A stretch of DNA of 64,000 bases, from the NCBI GenBank assembly GCA_950295325.1, contig OX485807.1, forward strand, positions 34,812,440-34,876,439. Reading direction: 5' to 3'. Positions 24,250 to 35,199 of this stretch are shown here, one piece after another (within the stretch, counting starts at the first letter, position 1; each line of letters opens with the position of its first letter). Made by a program: the position numbers and the translations under genes. Source of the stretch: Polytrichum commune. Lineage: Eukaryota; Streptophyta; Polytrichopsida; Polytrichales; Polytrichaceae. Under the pieces are notes generated by a model. It saw only the letters and a list, made by a program, of their open reading frames with translations, was not told the origin of the DNA and searched no databases.

Positions 24250-24528
24250 CTATCGCAGTGTTAAAATGCTCAGCAAGTGCGCCATCCACATAGCCCTATG
24301 GCGATGACTAAACTTGATATTACTTATCCGGCACAATCTACTTGGAAATCCCCAATAAGCAAACCCATATTGATATTTCGGTTGTGGGTTCACCCTTGGA
24401 TAATGAAAAGTACACCCTACGTGTTTAAAATCAACTTTCCAGTCAATTTGTTTACTAATCAATTTTGAGGTCTGTGGGACCTTGTAGCTCTTCAACAAAT
24501 CGATAAAAACATTGGCTCCTTTGCACAT
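24250..24528 (-). CDS. Hypothetical 92-residue ORF
   Basis: A minus-strand frame about 1.1 kb upstream of the 140-codon frame and in the same direction. The middle is rich in aromatic residues (FHYPRVNPQPKYQYGFAYWG). The two could be exons or relics of one locus, but no splice sites join them convincingly. Not recognised. Confidence 0.18.
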   Translation of the reverse strand: MCKGANVFIDLLKSYKVPQTSKLISKQIDWKVDFKHVGCTFHYPRVNPQPKYQYGFAYWGFPSRLCRISNIKFSHRHRAMWMAHLLSILTLR

Positions 24529-24761
24529 GTAGTGTGACTGGAAGTTTCAAACATCCAGTGTCACCTCTCTAGTTTGGCTTTATATGAAAACCTCCAGTTC
24601 CATCATGGTGGCCTCCATTCGAGTGACCGTTCATTTTGTGAGGGTGACCGAACATAAAAGGATAACCATGCCCGAAGATTTCCCGGCCCCATGTAAGTTG
24701 CAGTGCCCTGCTACTAAACAATGTTACAAAGATACGATGGTGAACGGTCCAAAGTTAAAGT

Positions 24762-25115
24762 AGAAAACCGAAAAAACAGTGAATGACCACTACTGGTGCA
24801 CTAGACTAGCAGTAGAATGATTCATGTATGGACCCAAAATGACTACCTATAAAAGTGGTGGTCCGAAAAAGACGCAACGATCAACTGGATGGTTTCTGTT
24901 TCGCACCACTTGGAATCGCTTATGGGTGCCATGGAGTTAACCGTTTTGTGCGCAGTGTGGGGTATTTCGATCCTCAAAGTAGGGAGACTCTATCGTACAA
25001 GCAGGGGGATTTTCCTTACTCACCTCTTTGAAGAAGGAAATGTAACTTAATATTTACCAAGAAACAAAACTACAAAAACATGTTGCATTCCTCATCCTTT
25101 CCTCCATTCTTAAAA
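24762..25115. repeat. Uninterrupted copy of the dispersed repeat at 12.9-13.7 kb
   Basis: Same landmarks and orientation as 12,945-13,700. At the matching site it reads CAACTGGATGGTTTCTG with no insertion, so it serves as an empty-site paralogue for the hAT-like MITE. Confidence 0.75.
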
Positions 25116-26165
25116 AAAATAAAAATAACAATTGCACGCATTTCACGCCACTATTTCTGGGCCGAATCGGCTGATTTTCACCGTTTTCCGCAATGCTACT
25201 TTATGTGATCACTGGAGCTAGGCTATGCATGCAAGGCAGCCCTATATTCTCGGTATTGATGAATGTCAATCTGGCTCCCCTCATTCTATCCGGAGTGAGC
25301 AGCAGGTGCTGCATTATTTGCGACGAGAGATATTCATCATCAGGACTGTACCTCTATTATAAGCCCCAATTAGACCTAACAGCATCTTCTCGATTCTTAA
25401 ATCACTTAATCAATGTCGCTCCCCACAGCATGCAGTAATTAATATCGTGTAATTAAGTACGACTAATTAACTTGATCTTAATTCTCCACACAACACAATC
25501 AGTCACCAGTGATGACCTTCTAATTCATTCACTCACTCACTCCGAAGCTGTAATTAAGCGAGCCTGCCTTTTAGAATCGAAGTTAATGATCTGGTTTAAT
25601 TAGTGGAAGATGATGGAGATTAATGGATCAAAGTACCTGGGAAGCAACTTCTGGCCTATGTAACCTCCGTGGATCAGGCAGATCGAGATTCTTCCTCATA
25701 GTAGGGTGAAAATCGGAATTGCAACACGTGTTCCGAATACTATAAGTATAAGTTTAGTACTTTGATGAGTCTATGTATATATAGTGCGAGCCCGATGATC
25801 GGTCACTAGGGTATAATGTAGATAAAATGGTGATTGTTCTTTTCAAATCTGGCGGCATCGCGCTCATCTTCTTATTCTTGGAACTTCCTTTATATAACTT
25901 ACCAATCAATGCTCATAATTCCCACTGTAATAAACCCCCCAAGTTCTTTACCATATCTTTTACCCATTACCAAAATATCCCCAAACTTTTCCCTCACACC
26001 CTTCCGAGTTTTAGCACCCTTGAATCGGGGTTATTAGGGTTTCCACTATACTCTAGTGGGACCCGGTCGAATGGGTTAACAATAGACCCATGACTTTAGG
26101 AATTCGTTTCCCGGCACTTACCATGGGAGTGCGGTAAAAGCTTGCACCTTGTGAATTTGTCATCG
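25116..26165. other. Spacer without recognisable genes
   Basis: Plus-strand frames of 81-88 codons occur (25,193-25,438 and 25,827-26,093), with nothing to support coding. Confidence 0.35.
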
Positions 26166-26175
26166 ATGTATTTTA

Positions 26176-26366
26176 TATTATTTTATAATTTTTTGAGACA
26201 GAAGGCCGACAGGCGAGCGCCAAAGCATAGGAGGCGGTTGACCACCTGGTAAGTTTTCCATCAAGTAGAGAGGAGATTTCACAGCCGGGATTTGAACCGC
26301 CAACCTCTTCCTTGAGATTTGGGTATCTCTCCACCATCATCCGGTAGTTTAAGGTCATCTCGGACC
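26176..26366 (-). mobile_element. tRNA-derived SINE with 10-bp target duplication
   Basis: On the minus strand the head has a tRNA-like A-box region (ACTACCGGATGATGGTGGAG) and a clear B box (GCGGTTCAAATCCCGG), spaced as in RNA polymerase III promoters. The body ends in an A/T-rich tail. ATGTATTTTA flanks both ends (26,166-26,175 and 26,367-26,376), a perfect duplication left by LINE-driven insertion. Length is 191 bp. The head also resembles a diverged tRNA pseudogene, but the tail plus the duplication favour a SINE. Confidence 0.75.
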
Positions 26367-27079
26367 ATGTATTTTAGAAATAGTTTCATTAGATCAATTC
26401 AGGGTCTCGGATTCCGATTCTGGTGTTAACTTGGCTGAATATAATCATATCCGAGTTGTACATAGCAATCAACATTTTTCACCCTCCCCCTCGGAAGGTG
26501 CCACGGAATGTCACCCTCGAGTTTAGCTTGGGATACGCAAGTATTGTCGAGAAGAAGTCTATGGGCGATGAAAGCAGCTTATGGCTTCTGGTGAGGCCAC
26601 GTTGCCTGTGCTTTCTCGACCGTTGGATTTGACCGATGTAACCCTCCTCCCCTGATCTCCTTCTGGTTGTAATTTCATTCCAAAGGGGGGGAAGTATGGG
26701 CCGTTGTGAGAGATTTAGTGAATCACAAAGCAAGGGATATCCATGGGTTGAAATTTGAGTTTCCAAAATCGGTAGCCAATGATCTGTGTGAGTCAATCAC
26801 AACATTATACAATGTTGTAGCAAGATAGGGATTTCTATCCTTATGGACCACCCAACATTATTGAAGCAATCTTTAAATCCAGAGAGAGAATTTTCCTAAG
26901 GAACTTTAAGACCATTATATTAGCACAAGATTGGCAAACTATATGGCTTCGTTCTGGAAAAATTAACCAGTTGGTGGCTGGAATTGAAAGTTGTTAGAGC
27001 AAGAGGACAAGCAAGGTTGATCTACTATGTATTACATCCTTTACAACACACACTTAAATAAAACAAGAAGTATGCACCA

Positions 27080-27480
27080 GTCAATGCCTATACTCTTGCT
27101 TTGTTGATTTAAAAACAAGCTCTTTTGATACAATTCCGGTGACAAACTTTGGGAACGCCTCCAACATTAAGTTGTAAAAGCCATGTATACACTATACTTT
27201 GTGTGAAAGTACAAATTGTTGATGATAAATATGGCAAAGTTATGTCTAATACTTGTGTCAAACAAGAATGCCCCCTTTCTCCCACACTAATTGGGCTATG
27301 TATTAATAAATTGGGACATATATAAGCGATACCTACCATGATTCTCCGTATTTATTTAACATAATGCTTGCCATTATCCTTTACGTTGACAATGTTGTCA
27401 TGCTTTCAAAATCAAAAGCATGCTTAGATAGACTCCTCAACAAGCTATATGAGTTTTACATTTAAGTAAGATGGGTATTA
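27080..27480 (+). pseudogene. LINE reverse transcriptase relic
   Basis: Broken plus-strand frames line up with plant LINE reverse transcriptase motifs in the right order. CFVDLK then SSFDTIP (about 27,098-27,140) corresponds to CFVDFKKAFDTVPR. VKQECPLSPTLIGLCINKLG (about 27,257-27,316) corresponds to the VKQGCPLSPTLF-IYI-L block. YVDNVVMLSKSKACLDRLLN (27,382-27,441) corresponds to the catalytic YADDIVL block, with DD changed to DN. Stops and frameshifts separate the blocks, so it is dead. Confidence 0.8.
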
Positions 27481-27549
27481 AGTGGCTTGTTTTCTTAATC
27501 AAGCCCCTTTCAAACTGATTGGTATGTGGTTGAGTAGGATCAAAGAGCA

Positions 27550-27842
27550 AAAGTCATAAAGACACATGTTCAAAAGAAATTGGACTATGTATTTGAATAT
27601 TAATAACTAATCTACACTCAATAGTGGACACAATTAGGAGGACCTACATATCCAATTAAGAAATCAACAAACATGCACTTCCAATGATCATAACCAAATC
27701 AAGGGAGGTCCAATTTTCAATCTGATTTTTGCATATGTTTCATTGTAGATTTGCTAATGCAACATAGGTTTGGTTGTGCAATCTAATCGGTAGAAGTTGG
27801 AGAACATGAAAAACAAACCAAATAACACCCACATACCTTATC
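27550..27842 (-). repeat. Dispersed repeat, inverted partner of 34.9-35.2 kb
   Basis: Reverse complement of 34,915-35,195 by eye, with long shared blocks (AAGAAATCAACAAACATGCA, AAATCAAGGGAGGTCC, AGAAGTTGGAGAACATGAAA, CAAACCAAATAACACCC). Its left edge carries the R1 motif in reverse (CAAAAGAAATTGGACTATG). Follows the LINE relic. Confidence 0.75.
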
Positions 27843-28155
27843 CAAGATCTTGATGTTAATTTATTTAAGACTATAATCATGATCTTTGGCCGAAACAAGA
27901 AGGTTTTTACATAAACATTGACTAAATAGAGACAACTTATGAATATAATTATCTCGGACCCTCATGGCTACTTTGAGCCTTCAAGTGAAAGGCAACAAAT
28001 TGTAGGTATGAAAGCTCAAATGGCCACCTTAAGGAAAATAGCCGTAGTTGAAGTCACATGTTGGGAACTCAAATCCCATCTACTCAAAGCCTCAATGATC
28101 ATAACTCTTTCATATGGTGCAAAGGTTTTTTATCTTTTTATTTTTTTATTTTATT

Positions 28156-29575
28156 GAGGGGGGCACTCTCTCTTAGAATAAGTACACACATGCGATAATG
28201 TAATGTTTTATGGGGCTATTTACCTACTTTCAAAATAATGGTAAATTGTTGTGACTATTAGCACCTTATGGGTACTTCTAAATTGTTGAACGATTAGTTA
28301 AATGGTGCCCTATATTACTTATATGTTAAGAAAATCCCCAATTCCCCAAAGTTCTTAAAGTGTACTATAAATTGTAAGACCCGTTTATTGGGCTGAAGCT
28401 CTTTTTAAGAAGAAAAAAATTTGAGATCTTGATCTGGAAGCTATTGGGGACAATGATTTCACAAACAATTTCATCCATCCCTCAATCATTCAAATAAATC
28501 CATCCATTTTTCATCCATTCTCCATAATTGAAATGCAAGGTACATAATTTCTCATAGCTAGCCCCATATTTCCATGGTATTTTATATGTACCACTTGGGT
28601 AAATTTATGATGTTATGTCAAATGCTATATTACATATGAAAATGTTTCACACACCTAGATCACTCTATACTACATATATGTAATTATTTTACAAACTTAA
28701 TCCACTGTTAATATATTAGACCTTATATTTTATTGCACATAGTCTCTACATTTTTCACAAGTACCCCCTCCCCATTGGCTGGGGCGAAACAACCCATACA
28801 TTGGTTCCTTGGAGGCAAGGGTCTAGGCATCCAACAAGGAATGAGTGTATGGGTTGGTAAAGCCATGGATTTGCCAATATAAGGCAAGTGTGGCTTGTAA
28901 TTTATGGTCCCAGATTCTCACAATCACGAGGTGCTAAGCAAGATCATAATAGGTTATTCAAGAAACATATCATCCCATGTGTAAGGTGGGACCAAACTAA
29001 GACAGGTAACACACATAATCGCCCCTATGTGACCATCATGGGTCAAGAGAACTTTTCACTTTGAAATATTGTAAGAAATAGAAATACAATATGTTTCAAA
29101 ATATTGTGAGTTGCATAGCTTTCAAATCAATTGTGAACACTTTATCCAACAAGATAATCGACGTATAAATTGGATGGCAATGAGTATGCAAACTTATCAA
29201 TGTGTCTACAATAAGGTAGAAGCTTTCAATTCCATCGGTGACCCCGATTTTGACACCTACTTTTGTCTGAAAAGTAGCACCTACGTACTCAACTATGAAC
29301 ACTAATTATATTATTCCAAGGACTAAAAATACAACTCATTGGTAGAAAAAAAACAAAATGTCAACAATCAACATTGTCCACTTTGGGGGGGGGAGGGAGG
29401 CTATGTGATGTAAAGGAGGTCAAATAAGGTTTGTAGCTTTGACTGTTTCTATAAAAATCAAATATGCTCAGATTCATGTGATCTCGATGTCACTAAGCTC
29501 CAAGCCCAAACATTGGATAATTTGTCTGCTTTAGGTAACGAACCATAGTGTTCAAATCAATCGCGCTAGGGACTA
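28156..29575. other. Spacer with short hairpin
   Basis: GAGGGGGGCACTC at 28,158 and ACCCCCTCCCC at 28,765 resemble G-tract MITE ends facing each other about 600 bp apart, but the arms do not extend. No genes seen. Confidence 0.3.
28790..28858. other. Short imperfect hairpin
   Basis: CAACCCATACATTGGTTCCT then TGG pairs with CAAGGAATGAGTGTATGGGT then TG across a loop of about 20 nt. About 21 bp pair with three mismatches, a size compatible with a plant microRNA precursor or a tiny foldback element. No expression evidence. Confidence 0.4.
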
Positions 29576-29750
29576 GTGCCTTATAGCCCACCCACACTTA
29601 CTGGTGCGGGCCACCAGTGAACGGTTCTTACCAACAAGGATCACTTTTAGAGTTGGTTCAACCAGCGAGAGCCACTGGATGTAACCAATGTTGGTACTCA
29701 CCGTTCACTGATGTCCCACACCAATAAGTGTGGATGGGCTATTAGGGCAC
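29576..29750. mobile_element. Foldback MITE (about 175 bp)
   Basis: Almost the whole element is one inverted repeat. The left arm has GTGCCTTATAGCCCACCCAC, ACTTACTGGTG and CCAGTGAACGGTTC. The right arm has their complements in mirror order, ending ATGGGCTATTAGGGCAC. The arms are about 70 bp with roughly 80-85% pairing by eye. Confidence 0.7.
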
Positions 29751-30773
29751 GATCACCCATCATTACAACAAACACATTATGGAGTTGGGTTTTATTTAGC
29801 CTTCCACCAACTCCAAGGGCTAAAGAAACCCAACTCCTTCCAATCACCATGCAACAAACCCTAAACCACATACACCTAGTGGGACCCACTCACACCCTCT
29901 ACCACATAATGGGGGAGGGAAACAATGGTTGCGGTTGGGTAGATGCCGAAGTGCAGTGTTTCACTCAAGCTTGACATGCATTGTCGGCATTGAGAGCCAA
30001 CCCGGAAAAAGAAACATTTGGATTGCACTATTGCTTGTCTTTACATGGTGCCTAAGCCCTAATCTACCGGTTCAGCCAATGGGGTGGGGCCAATTTTCAA
30101 GGAAACGGTACTATGGTAGACAAACCCACTTCCGATAACCACCCCAATCGCAATACATAGAGTCCTCTGAAGTCGTAAAGCTCCAGACATGTAGCCGTCA
30201 TTATATGCTTTGGAATGTTGGAAATAGATAGTGAGGGGTTGATCACACCGGCCGGTTCATACACCATCCGTCGGCATCTCCAGCTGTAATAATGTGAAAA
30301 GTGGTGGGTTAGCATTCATTTCTCAGCATAATCCTGGACAGATTTCGCGGCTGGAACTGGACGGAAGTTTTGGTGTGATTGGGGCATGAGTAGGTTAGAG
30401 AGGAGTCATAATTGTTGAGGAGTTCAACGTGATGGGAAAAGTGATTTAAAAGGGCATGGATTTGGGTTCCTTGAAAAGGGTACTAACTGTCCTCATGTTA
30501 TCATCTACCAATTACCATAAATAAATCGACCTACGATGCGAATACGGGTTGGGAGAGAATCTTGCCTTTGGAAATTTACTATAATTTCAATACTCCAAAA
30601 TAAATTGTGAAATTTTCGTTAAATATTGTGATATCAATTTCCAAGCATGTGAAAAATCACTCCAATATCACACATGTACCATACTTGTGTGAAATCGCTT
30701 AAGTTATTGGAAATGGGCATGTCTAACCTTAATAACATGTGAACATGGTGCTAGGTGCGATTACAAAGTATTA

Positions 30774-31092
30774 GGGCCACTTCACACACGAGACAACAGC
30801 CGTGACCATGTACCCGGAGGCCCCTTGATTCTCATCAACATGGTATGCCACTGACATGGTATGATGAAACTTCTGTCAAGCCTAACCCTTGGAGGTGGGC
30901 TTCACACAAATTCCGTCAGACCATAAAACATGATCCATAGTCCACCATGTAAGAATCCATGTACAATTTTCAACCATGATAATCTCTTTGGGCCCTTAGC
31001 CCTCACCAGTCCGGGCCTTTTCGACCAATGGGAGGGATCTTCAAAGAATGAAACCGGTCACGGACCTTCAGTCTCGGCGGTGTGAATGGCCC
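30774..31092. mobile_element. Harbinger-like MITE family F1, short variant
   Basis: Starts GGGCCACTTCACACACGAG and ends with GTGTGAATGGCCC. TTA flanks both sides (30,771-30,773 and 31,093-31,095), giving a perfect 3-bp duplication. It is 319 bp long, so it is internally shorter than the roughly 500-bp copies. Confidence 0.8.
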
Positions 31093-31509
31093 TTATTCCG
31101 CAACTTATTACCAGAAACATAGAGTATTAAATCTGCCACTCAGATTCATGCCAAAAGGATAAAGGGGGAATATACTTTACTTGGTCAGGGGCCCTTCATT
31201 ATCCTGGATCCACCAGTCCTCTGTTATAATAGAGTGGCCCAAATTAACCAATTGTGGCGTGAACTGGTGGAGCTGAGAGAGGCCATTCGGTCGGACTAAT
31301 TGCTAAATCAGAAACCCAAACAAGTTCTTAAAATACCACCTCACAAATTATATGTTTCCCACCAGTCATATTAAAGCCACCTTAGTTTGTTTGCCGACAA
31401 TTCCCCCATTCAATACCCCCAATACACTACCACACCAGCCCCACCTAAATATACATACATAGAACAGGGCCGCCTGTTAATTAAATCAGAAACTATTATG
31501 CAACCAACT

Positions 31510-31970
31510 GGTGTGTATATATAAACCCCCCCTCCCCTATCACCAACTGATGCACCTATTTCCGTGCAAGCCAGCCGCAGTGTTTATTACCTGTCATGGC
31601 CACCGGGAATGACGTCAGCGCCCCGGCCGCCGCATCACAGGAAGAGTCACGCAGCCACGTGTCAGAATCCCATTGTCCAGAGCCCTCCTCAGCGAGGCTA
31701 TTGTCTCTGGACAACGAAATCTAGGTGGCTTTAATAAGGGGGAGATAAGGAGCGTGAGAGGGGGTGGGGGAGGGGATCTGGGCCGCCAGATCGGACGGCT
31801 GGGAAGGGGGAGTTCCCCGAGCGGGTTCCCGTGGAGGGGAACGGGAGGGGAGCAATTGGCCACGTGCAGGGAGAGAAAGCGGGGGGTGGGGGGAGGGAAG
31901 GGGCTTGGGACGTGCTTCGGAGCTTGTTGGATAAAGTGGTGCCAAGTAGGAGAGTGGTATATTTAGGCCA
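31510..31970 (+). promoter_or_regulatory. CpG-rich promoter-like island with bZIP/G-box motifs
   Basis: An abrupt GC- and CpG-rich block in AT-rich surroundings. It carries a TATA element (TATATATAAA, 31,516-31,525), TGACGTCA (31,610), CACGTG twice (31,656 and 31,861), an I-box-like GATAAGG (31,744) and a second TATA-like TATATTTA (31,959). Such clusters are typical of plant light- or ABA-responsive promoters. No recognisable gene follows on either strand, so it may be an orphan promoter, the start of a spliced gene with tiny exons, or a non-coding RNA promoter. Confidence 0.4.
31596..31724 (+). CDS. Possible short ORF or first exon in the CpG island
   Basis: An ATG in good context (GTCATGGCC) about 70 bp downstream of a TATA box opens 42 codons starting MATGNDVSAPAAASQEESRS. 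The composition is Ala/Ser-rich and disorder-prone, like many plant N-termini. It ends at a TAG directly before GTGG. The ATG to TATA spacing is right for a gene start, but no following exon was identified and no homology is known. Confidence 0.2.
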   Translation: MATGNDVSAPAAASQEESRSHVSESHCPEPSSARLLSLDNEI

Positions 31971-32270
31971 ATGTCCATGCGCCATTTGTCGTTTCTCTTG
32001 GTTCTATACCCACATTTTGCTTGTGGCAGCCCGCCATTTGTTATCCCTCCAGGATGGGCCCGTCCCCTGAATATACTTCGCCCCGCATGCAAAATTCAAG
32101 TATTTTTGGGACACCAAATCCCGCCTGCCCGCGATCAAAAAAAGTAAACAACAACCCCCAAAAAAAGTTTCACCCCCGTCACCAAATGGCCGTCGGCCCG
32201 TCGTAATTATTAAACTACCTTACCGCCTACACCAGTTATGTTCCTTAATAGGAGATGGTGGGCCAGGGAT

Positions 32271-32608
32271 AGAGAACTACACTAAATAGGATACTTAGTG
32301 TTTGATACACTAAATACGAACGCATACACTAAATGTCAATAACCCTATGAAAGTAAGTACCATTACATGTAAACTCGAACATTAAATATGAACTATGGTA
32401 ATATGTGGACGTTGCATGTTTGAATTTAGTGTTAGTGAGGATATGGGAATAAAAAGACCCATGATTATATGGGAGGATTCCGGTATATCTTCTGGCATAT
32501 CTTCTAACAATAATTGTCATGAAATTGAAGATTAGTGTTGAGCGAGGTAGGGTGGTAACAACATTAAATGTAATCAAACACTAAATATCTTATTTAATAT
32601 ACCTCTTT
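32271..32608. mobile_element. MITE with terminal GAGGTACACTAAA / ATTTAGTGTTTGAT (copy 2)
   Basis: Second copy of the element at 4,968, in the same orientation and of about the same length (338 bp). Left GGATACTTAGTGTTTGAT; right ATCAAACACTAAATATCTTA then TTTAATATACCTCTTT. It lies just downstream of the promoter-like island at 31.5-31.97 kb. Confidence 0.75.
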
Positions 32609-32683
32609 GAGCTGGGCCCCAGTCAAGATTAGCCAAGGTGAAAAACGTGGTCCATTATATTATAGGGGACTCAATGAGCGGGG

Positions 32684-32885
32684 AGAACCAATTGCTCGTT
32701 ACAGATGAATTGGTCGAGTTTGACAATTAATTTTGTTGATGTTTAAGACTTCATGAAAGTTACCGATCGTTTGAGAGGAGTTTAGAGAATATACCCCAAT
32801 TGAATGAAGGAAAACCGAAAGATGTCAATATGTAATTGGCTGGACTTGGACACATGAGGATATTGATTGATTATTGCTCAAAATT
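32684..32885. repeat. Dispersed repeat R5, copy 1
   Basis: Shares GGAGTTTAGAGAATATACC, AACCGAAAGATGTCAA, TTGGCTGGACTTGGA and GGATATTGATTGATTA with 57,905-58,150. Looser similarity to 40,205-40,325. Not identified; probably a retroelement fragment. Confidence 0.5.
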
Positions 32886-33930
32886 GTCCTGGACAATGAG
32901 GGGATTGTTAAATCGACCACACGTTGGTTAAAACGACCAGAGTCAACATCTAAGGTGTCAACTAGGTTTTCACTTGTCATCCAAGTTTATTGATTCTAAC
33001 ACATAGTTAATAACCTTGCTCCTCTTCATGTGTGCGATGAAAAATCATATTTTGACCCCGTGATGCATCTTTGTGGTCATTTTAACAAACTACGTGGTCC
33101 ATTTGACAATTCCCATATTATATCTTGTAGGCTTCTTTTTGAGATTAATATGACAATGGAACTAGTACTAGAAGTCCTCAATTAATTTAGAGGGACCCAC
33201 TTGAGATGAATGAACCACAAATCTATCTACACTGGATTTTTATTAGACTTCTTTAACCTCGGTTATGTTAGTGCGTAATTACCCCGGCCTTAGATAATGC
33301 CCAAAATGTTACATTGAGCTCTACACATAGGTATGACAATTGACTTTACAATTTATGAATGATTAATTCATAAACTCACTTTGAGAATAGATTAATAAAA
33401 TATTAATGGACCATCTCATGAATATGCGCATTACTTCATAGCTCCCCCTAACTACACCCCTTTCTTTCTAAAAGGATTTACTTCTGTGACTAAAACAAAA
33501 AAACTTCTTATCTACATAGTATTTCAAGCATTTGTTGTTGTTATAATACCTACATGATGGTTCAAGCATGTAGGTAGTGTATATATCCTCAGATGCAAGT
33601 ACTAACTTAAATGAACAAAATAGTTCTTATGAGCATCCACCAAAGACCCAAAGGCACCCACCCACAAGCACTGCCAACATACGAATCCCAAAAAACACAT
33701 CCCATGTAACTAGTTAATTTTGTAAATCTACCGCTACGAAATATTTAAATCATTTTGATTGTGTGTGATGCATGCTTTGAGACATGTATGTTGGTAGTGA
33801 GCATTACATGAGTATGCGGTCTTACCATTGGTTCTCTTCCCCTAGATGGTTAGAATCATAGAAATGTGGTTCATAATCTACCATCTAAAAACCTTTATAG
33901 ATCATGAAACCATCTAGCATGAGAGGACAA

Positions 33931-34140
33931 CACCAATGATGTGATTTAGTGTGGCCCACACTAGTCATCATCAAACCAAATCAATTATCTTGCAATTAGT
34001 TGGTGGCAACCAAAGAGGGTGTCACGTGACACTTTCTGCCCACTTGGTGTTATACGACCAGTCACAAAGACCATTTAATTGACACGACACACCAATTTTA
34101 AGGCCACACTAAATCAAATGCTTAGTGTAGTGGTAAGGCA
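33931..34140. mobile_element. MITE with GATTTAGTGTGGC termini, copy 2
   Basis: GATTTAGTGTGGCCCACACT at the left and GGCCACACTAAATCAAATGC at the right give a clear inverted repeat. The interior is the reverse complement of copy 1 (CAATTATCTTGCAATTAG, GTGTCACGTGACAC, ACACACCAATTTTAAGGCC). Confidence 0.7.
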
Positions 34141-34914
34141 ACATGATTCTCATATGGCATGTTTTGGGTTACCTAAGAAATATGGGGACACGAATTATCT
34201 TGTCTCCGTCTTTGTGAAGTGTAACTTGCAAAGTGCTTGAAGACCGATTCCAAGAGCTTCTCCATCGCCCTTCACTTGTGGTAGTGATACATTAAAGCGC
34301 AGTATTCCCTCGAGAATTCTGGAATCTAAAACAATAATTTGACAAAGTCTTCATCATCATGCCCACAATGTTGTGGACCGGAAATTGTCTAATCTTGTTA
34401 AAACATTGCAAGTCACGAAGATCATCATTTTAAATCTCATAAGTAGAGTTCAGATGCAAGGTTATTAGCAGTCATTAGTGGAAAAAAATGACAACATAAA
34501 AAAATGAAAAATCTCTTTAGATGATGACACAACCTTCCTAATTGTGTTAAGCATTGAGTCTAGAATGATATCCACATTCTAAGCACAAAGCCCAATCCCA
34601 TCGTAGCATGGATCATTTTAGTGTCTCTTCTTAATTGCAAGCCTTGTCATATATTTTACATTTCATGTGCAAGTGTTCTATGAGAAAGAGTGACCACATA
34701 AGGTTCACATACCTTATATTGTCTATAATGTCATCTAAATTTTTTGGGGCAAATTTGACAGAGTTGGTATACCTCATGTAAGTTGTGTTGATCAAGGCCA
34801 CCACCCAACTTGTCAACGTTGATAGCGCAAAACTAATTATCCAGTGCTCGGTAACACCTAAAGATCCGATTGTTGCTAGAACATGTAAAGTATTTCTCAA
34901 GAATTGTGTGGATA

Positions 34915-35195
34915 GTAAGGGTGTTATTTGGTTTGATTTTCATGTTCTCCAACTTCTACTGATTAGATTTACACAATGAAACTTGTGTTGCATCAACAAA
35001 TCTACAATGAAAGCATAAATAAAAATCGGACCTCCCTTGATTTAGTTATGGCTATTGGAAGTGCATGTTTGTTGATTTCTTAACTCAACACATGAGTCCT
35101 CCCAATTGTGTTCACTATTGAGTGTGGAGTAGATAAAATTGGAAGACATAGTCGAATCTCTTTAAAACATGTGCTTGTAGGGCGTTTGATCTTTG
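34915..35195 (+). repeat. Dispersed repeat, inverted partner of 27.55-27.84 kb
   Basis: See the partner at 27,550-27,842. The two are about 7 kb apart in opposite orientation. The right edge (AGTCGAATCTCTTTAAAACA) resembles R1, so R1 may be part of a longer element. Confidence 0.75.
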
Positions 35196-35199
35196 ATCC

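Noticed and set aside
31673..32092. Overlapping frames of 79-123 codons on both strands in the CpG-rich island
   Set aside because: They arise from GC-rich, stop-poor sequence, are Gly/Pro/Arg-rich and overlap each other on opposite strands, as expected by chance.
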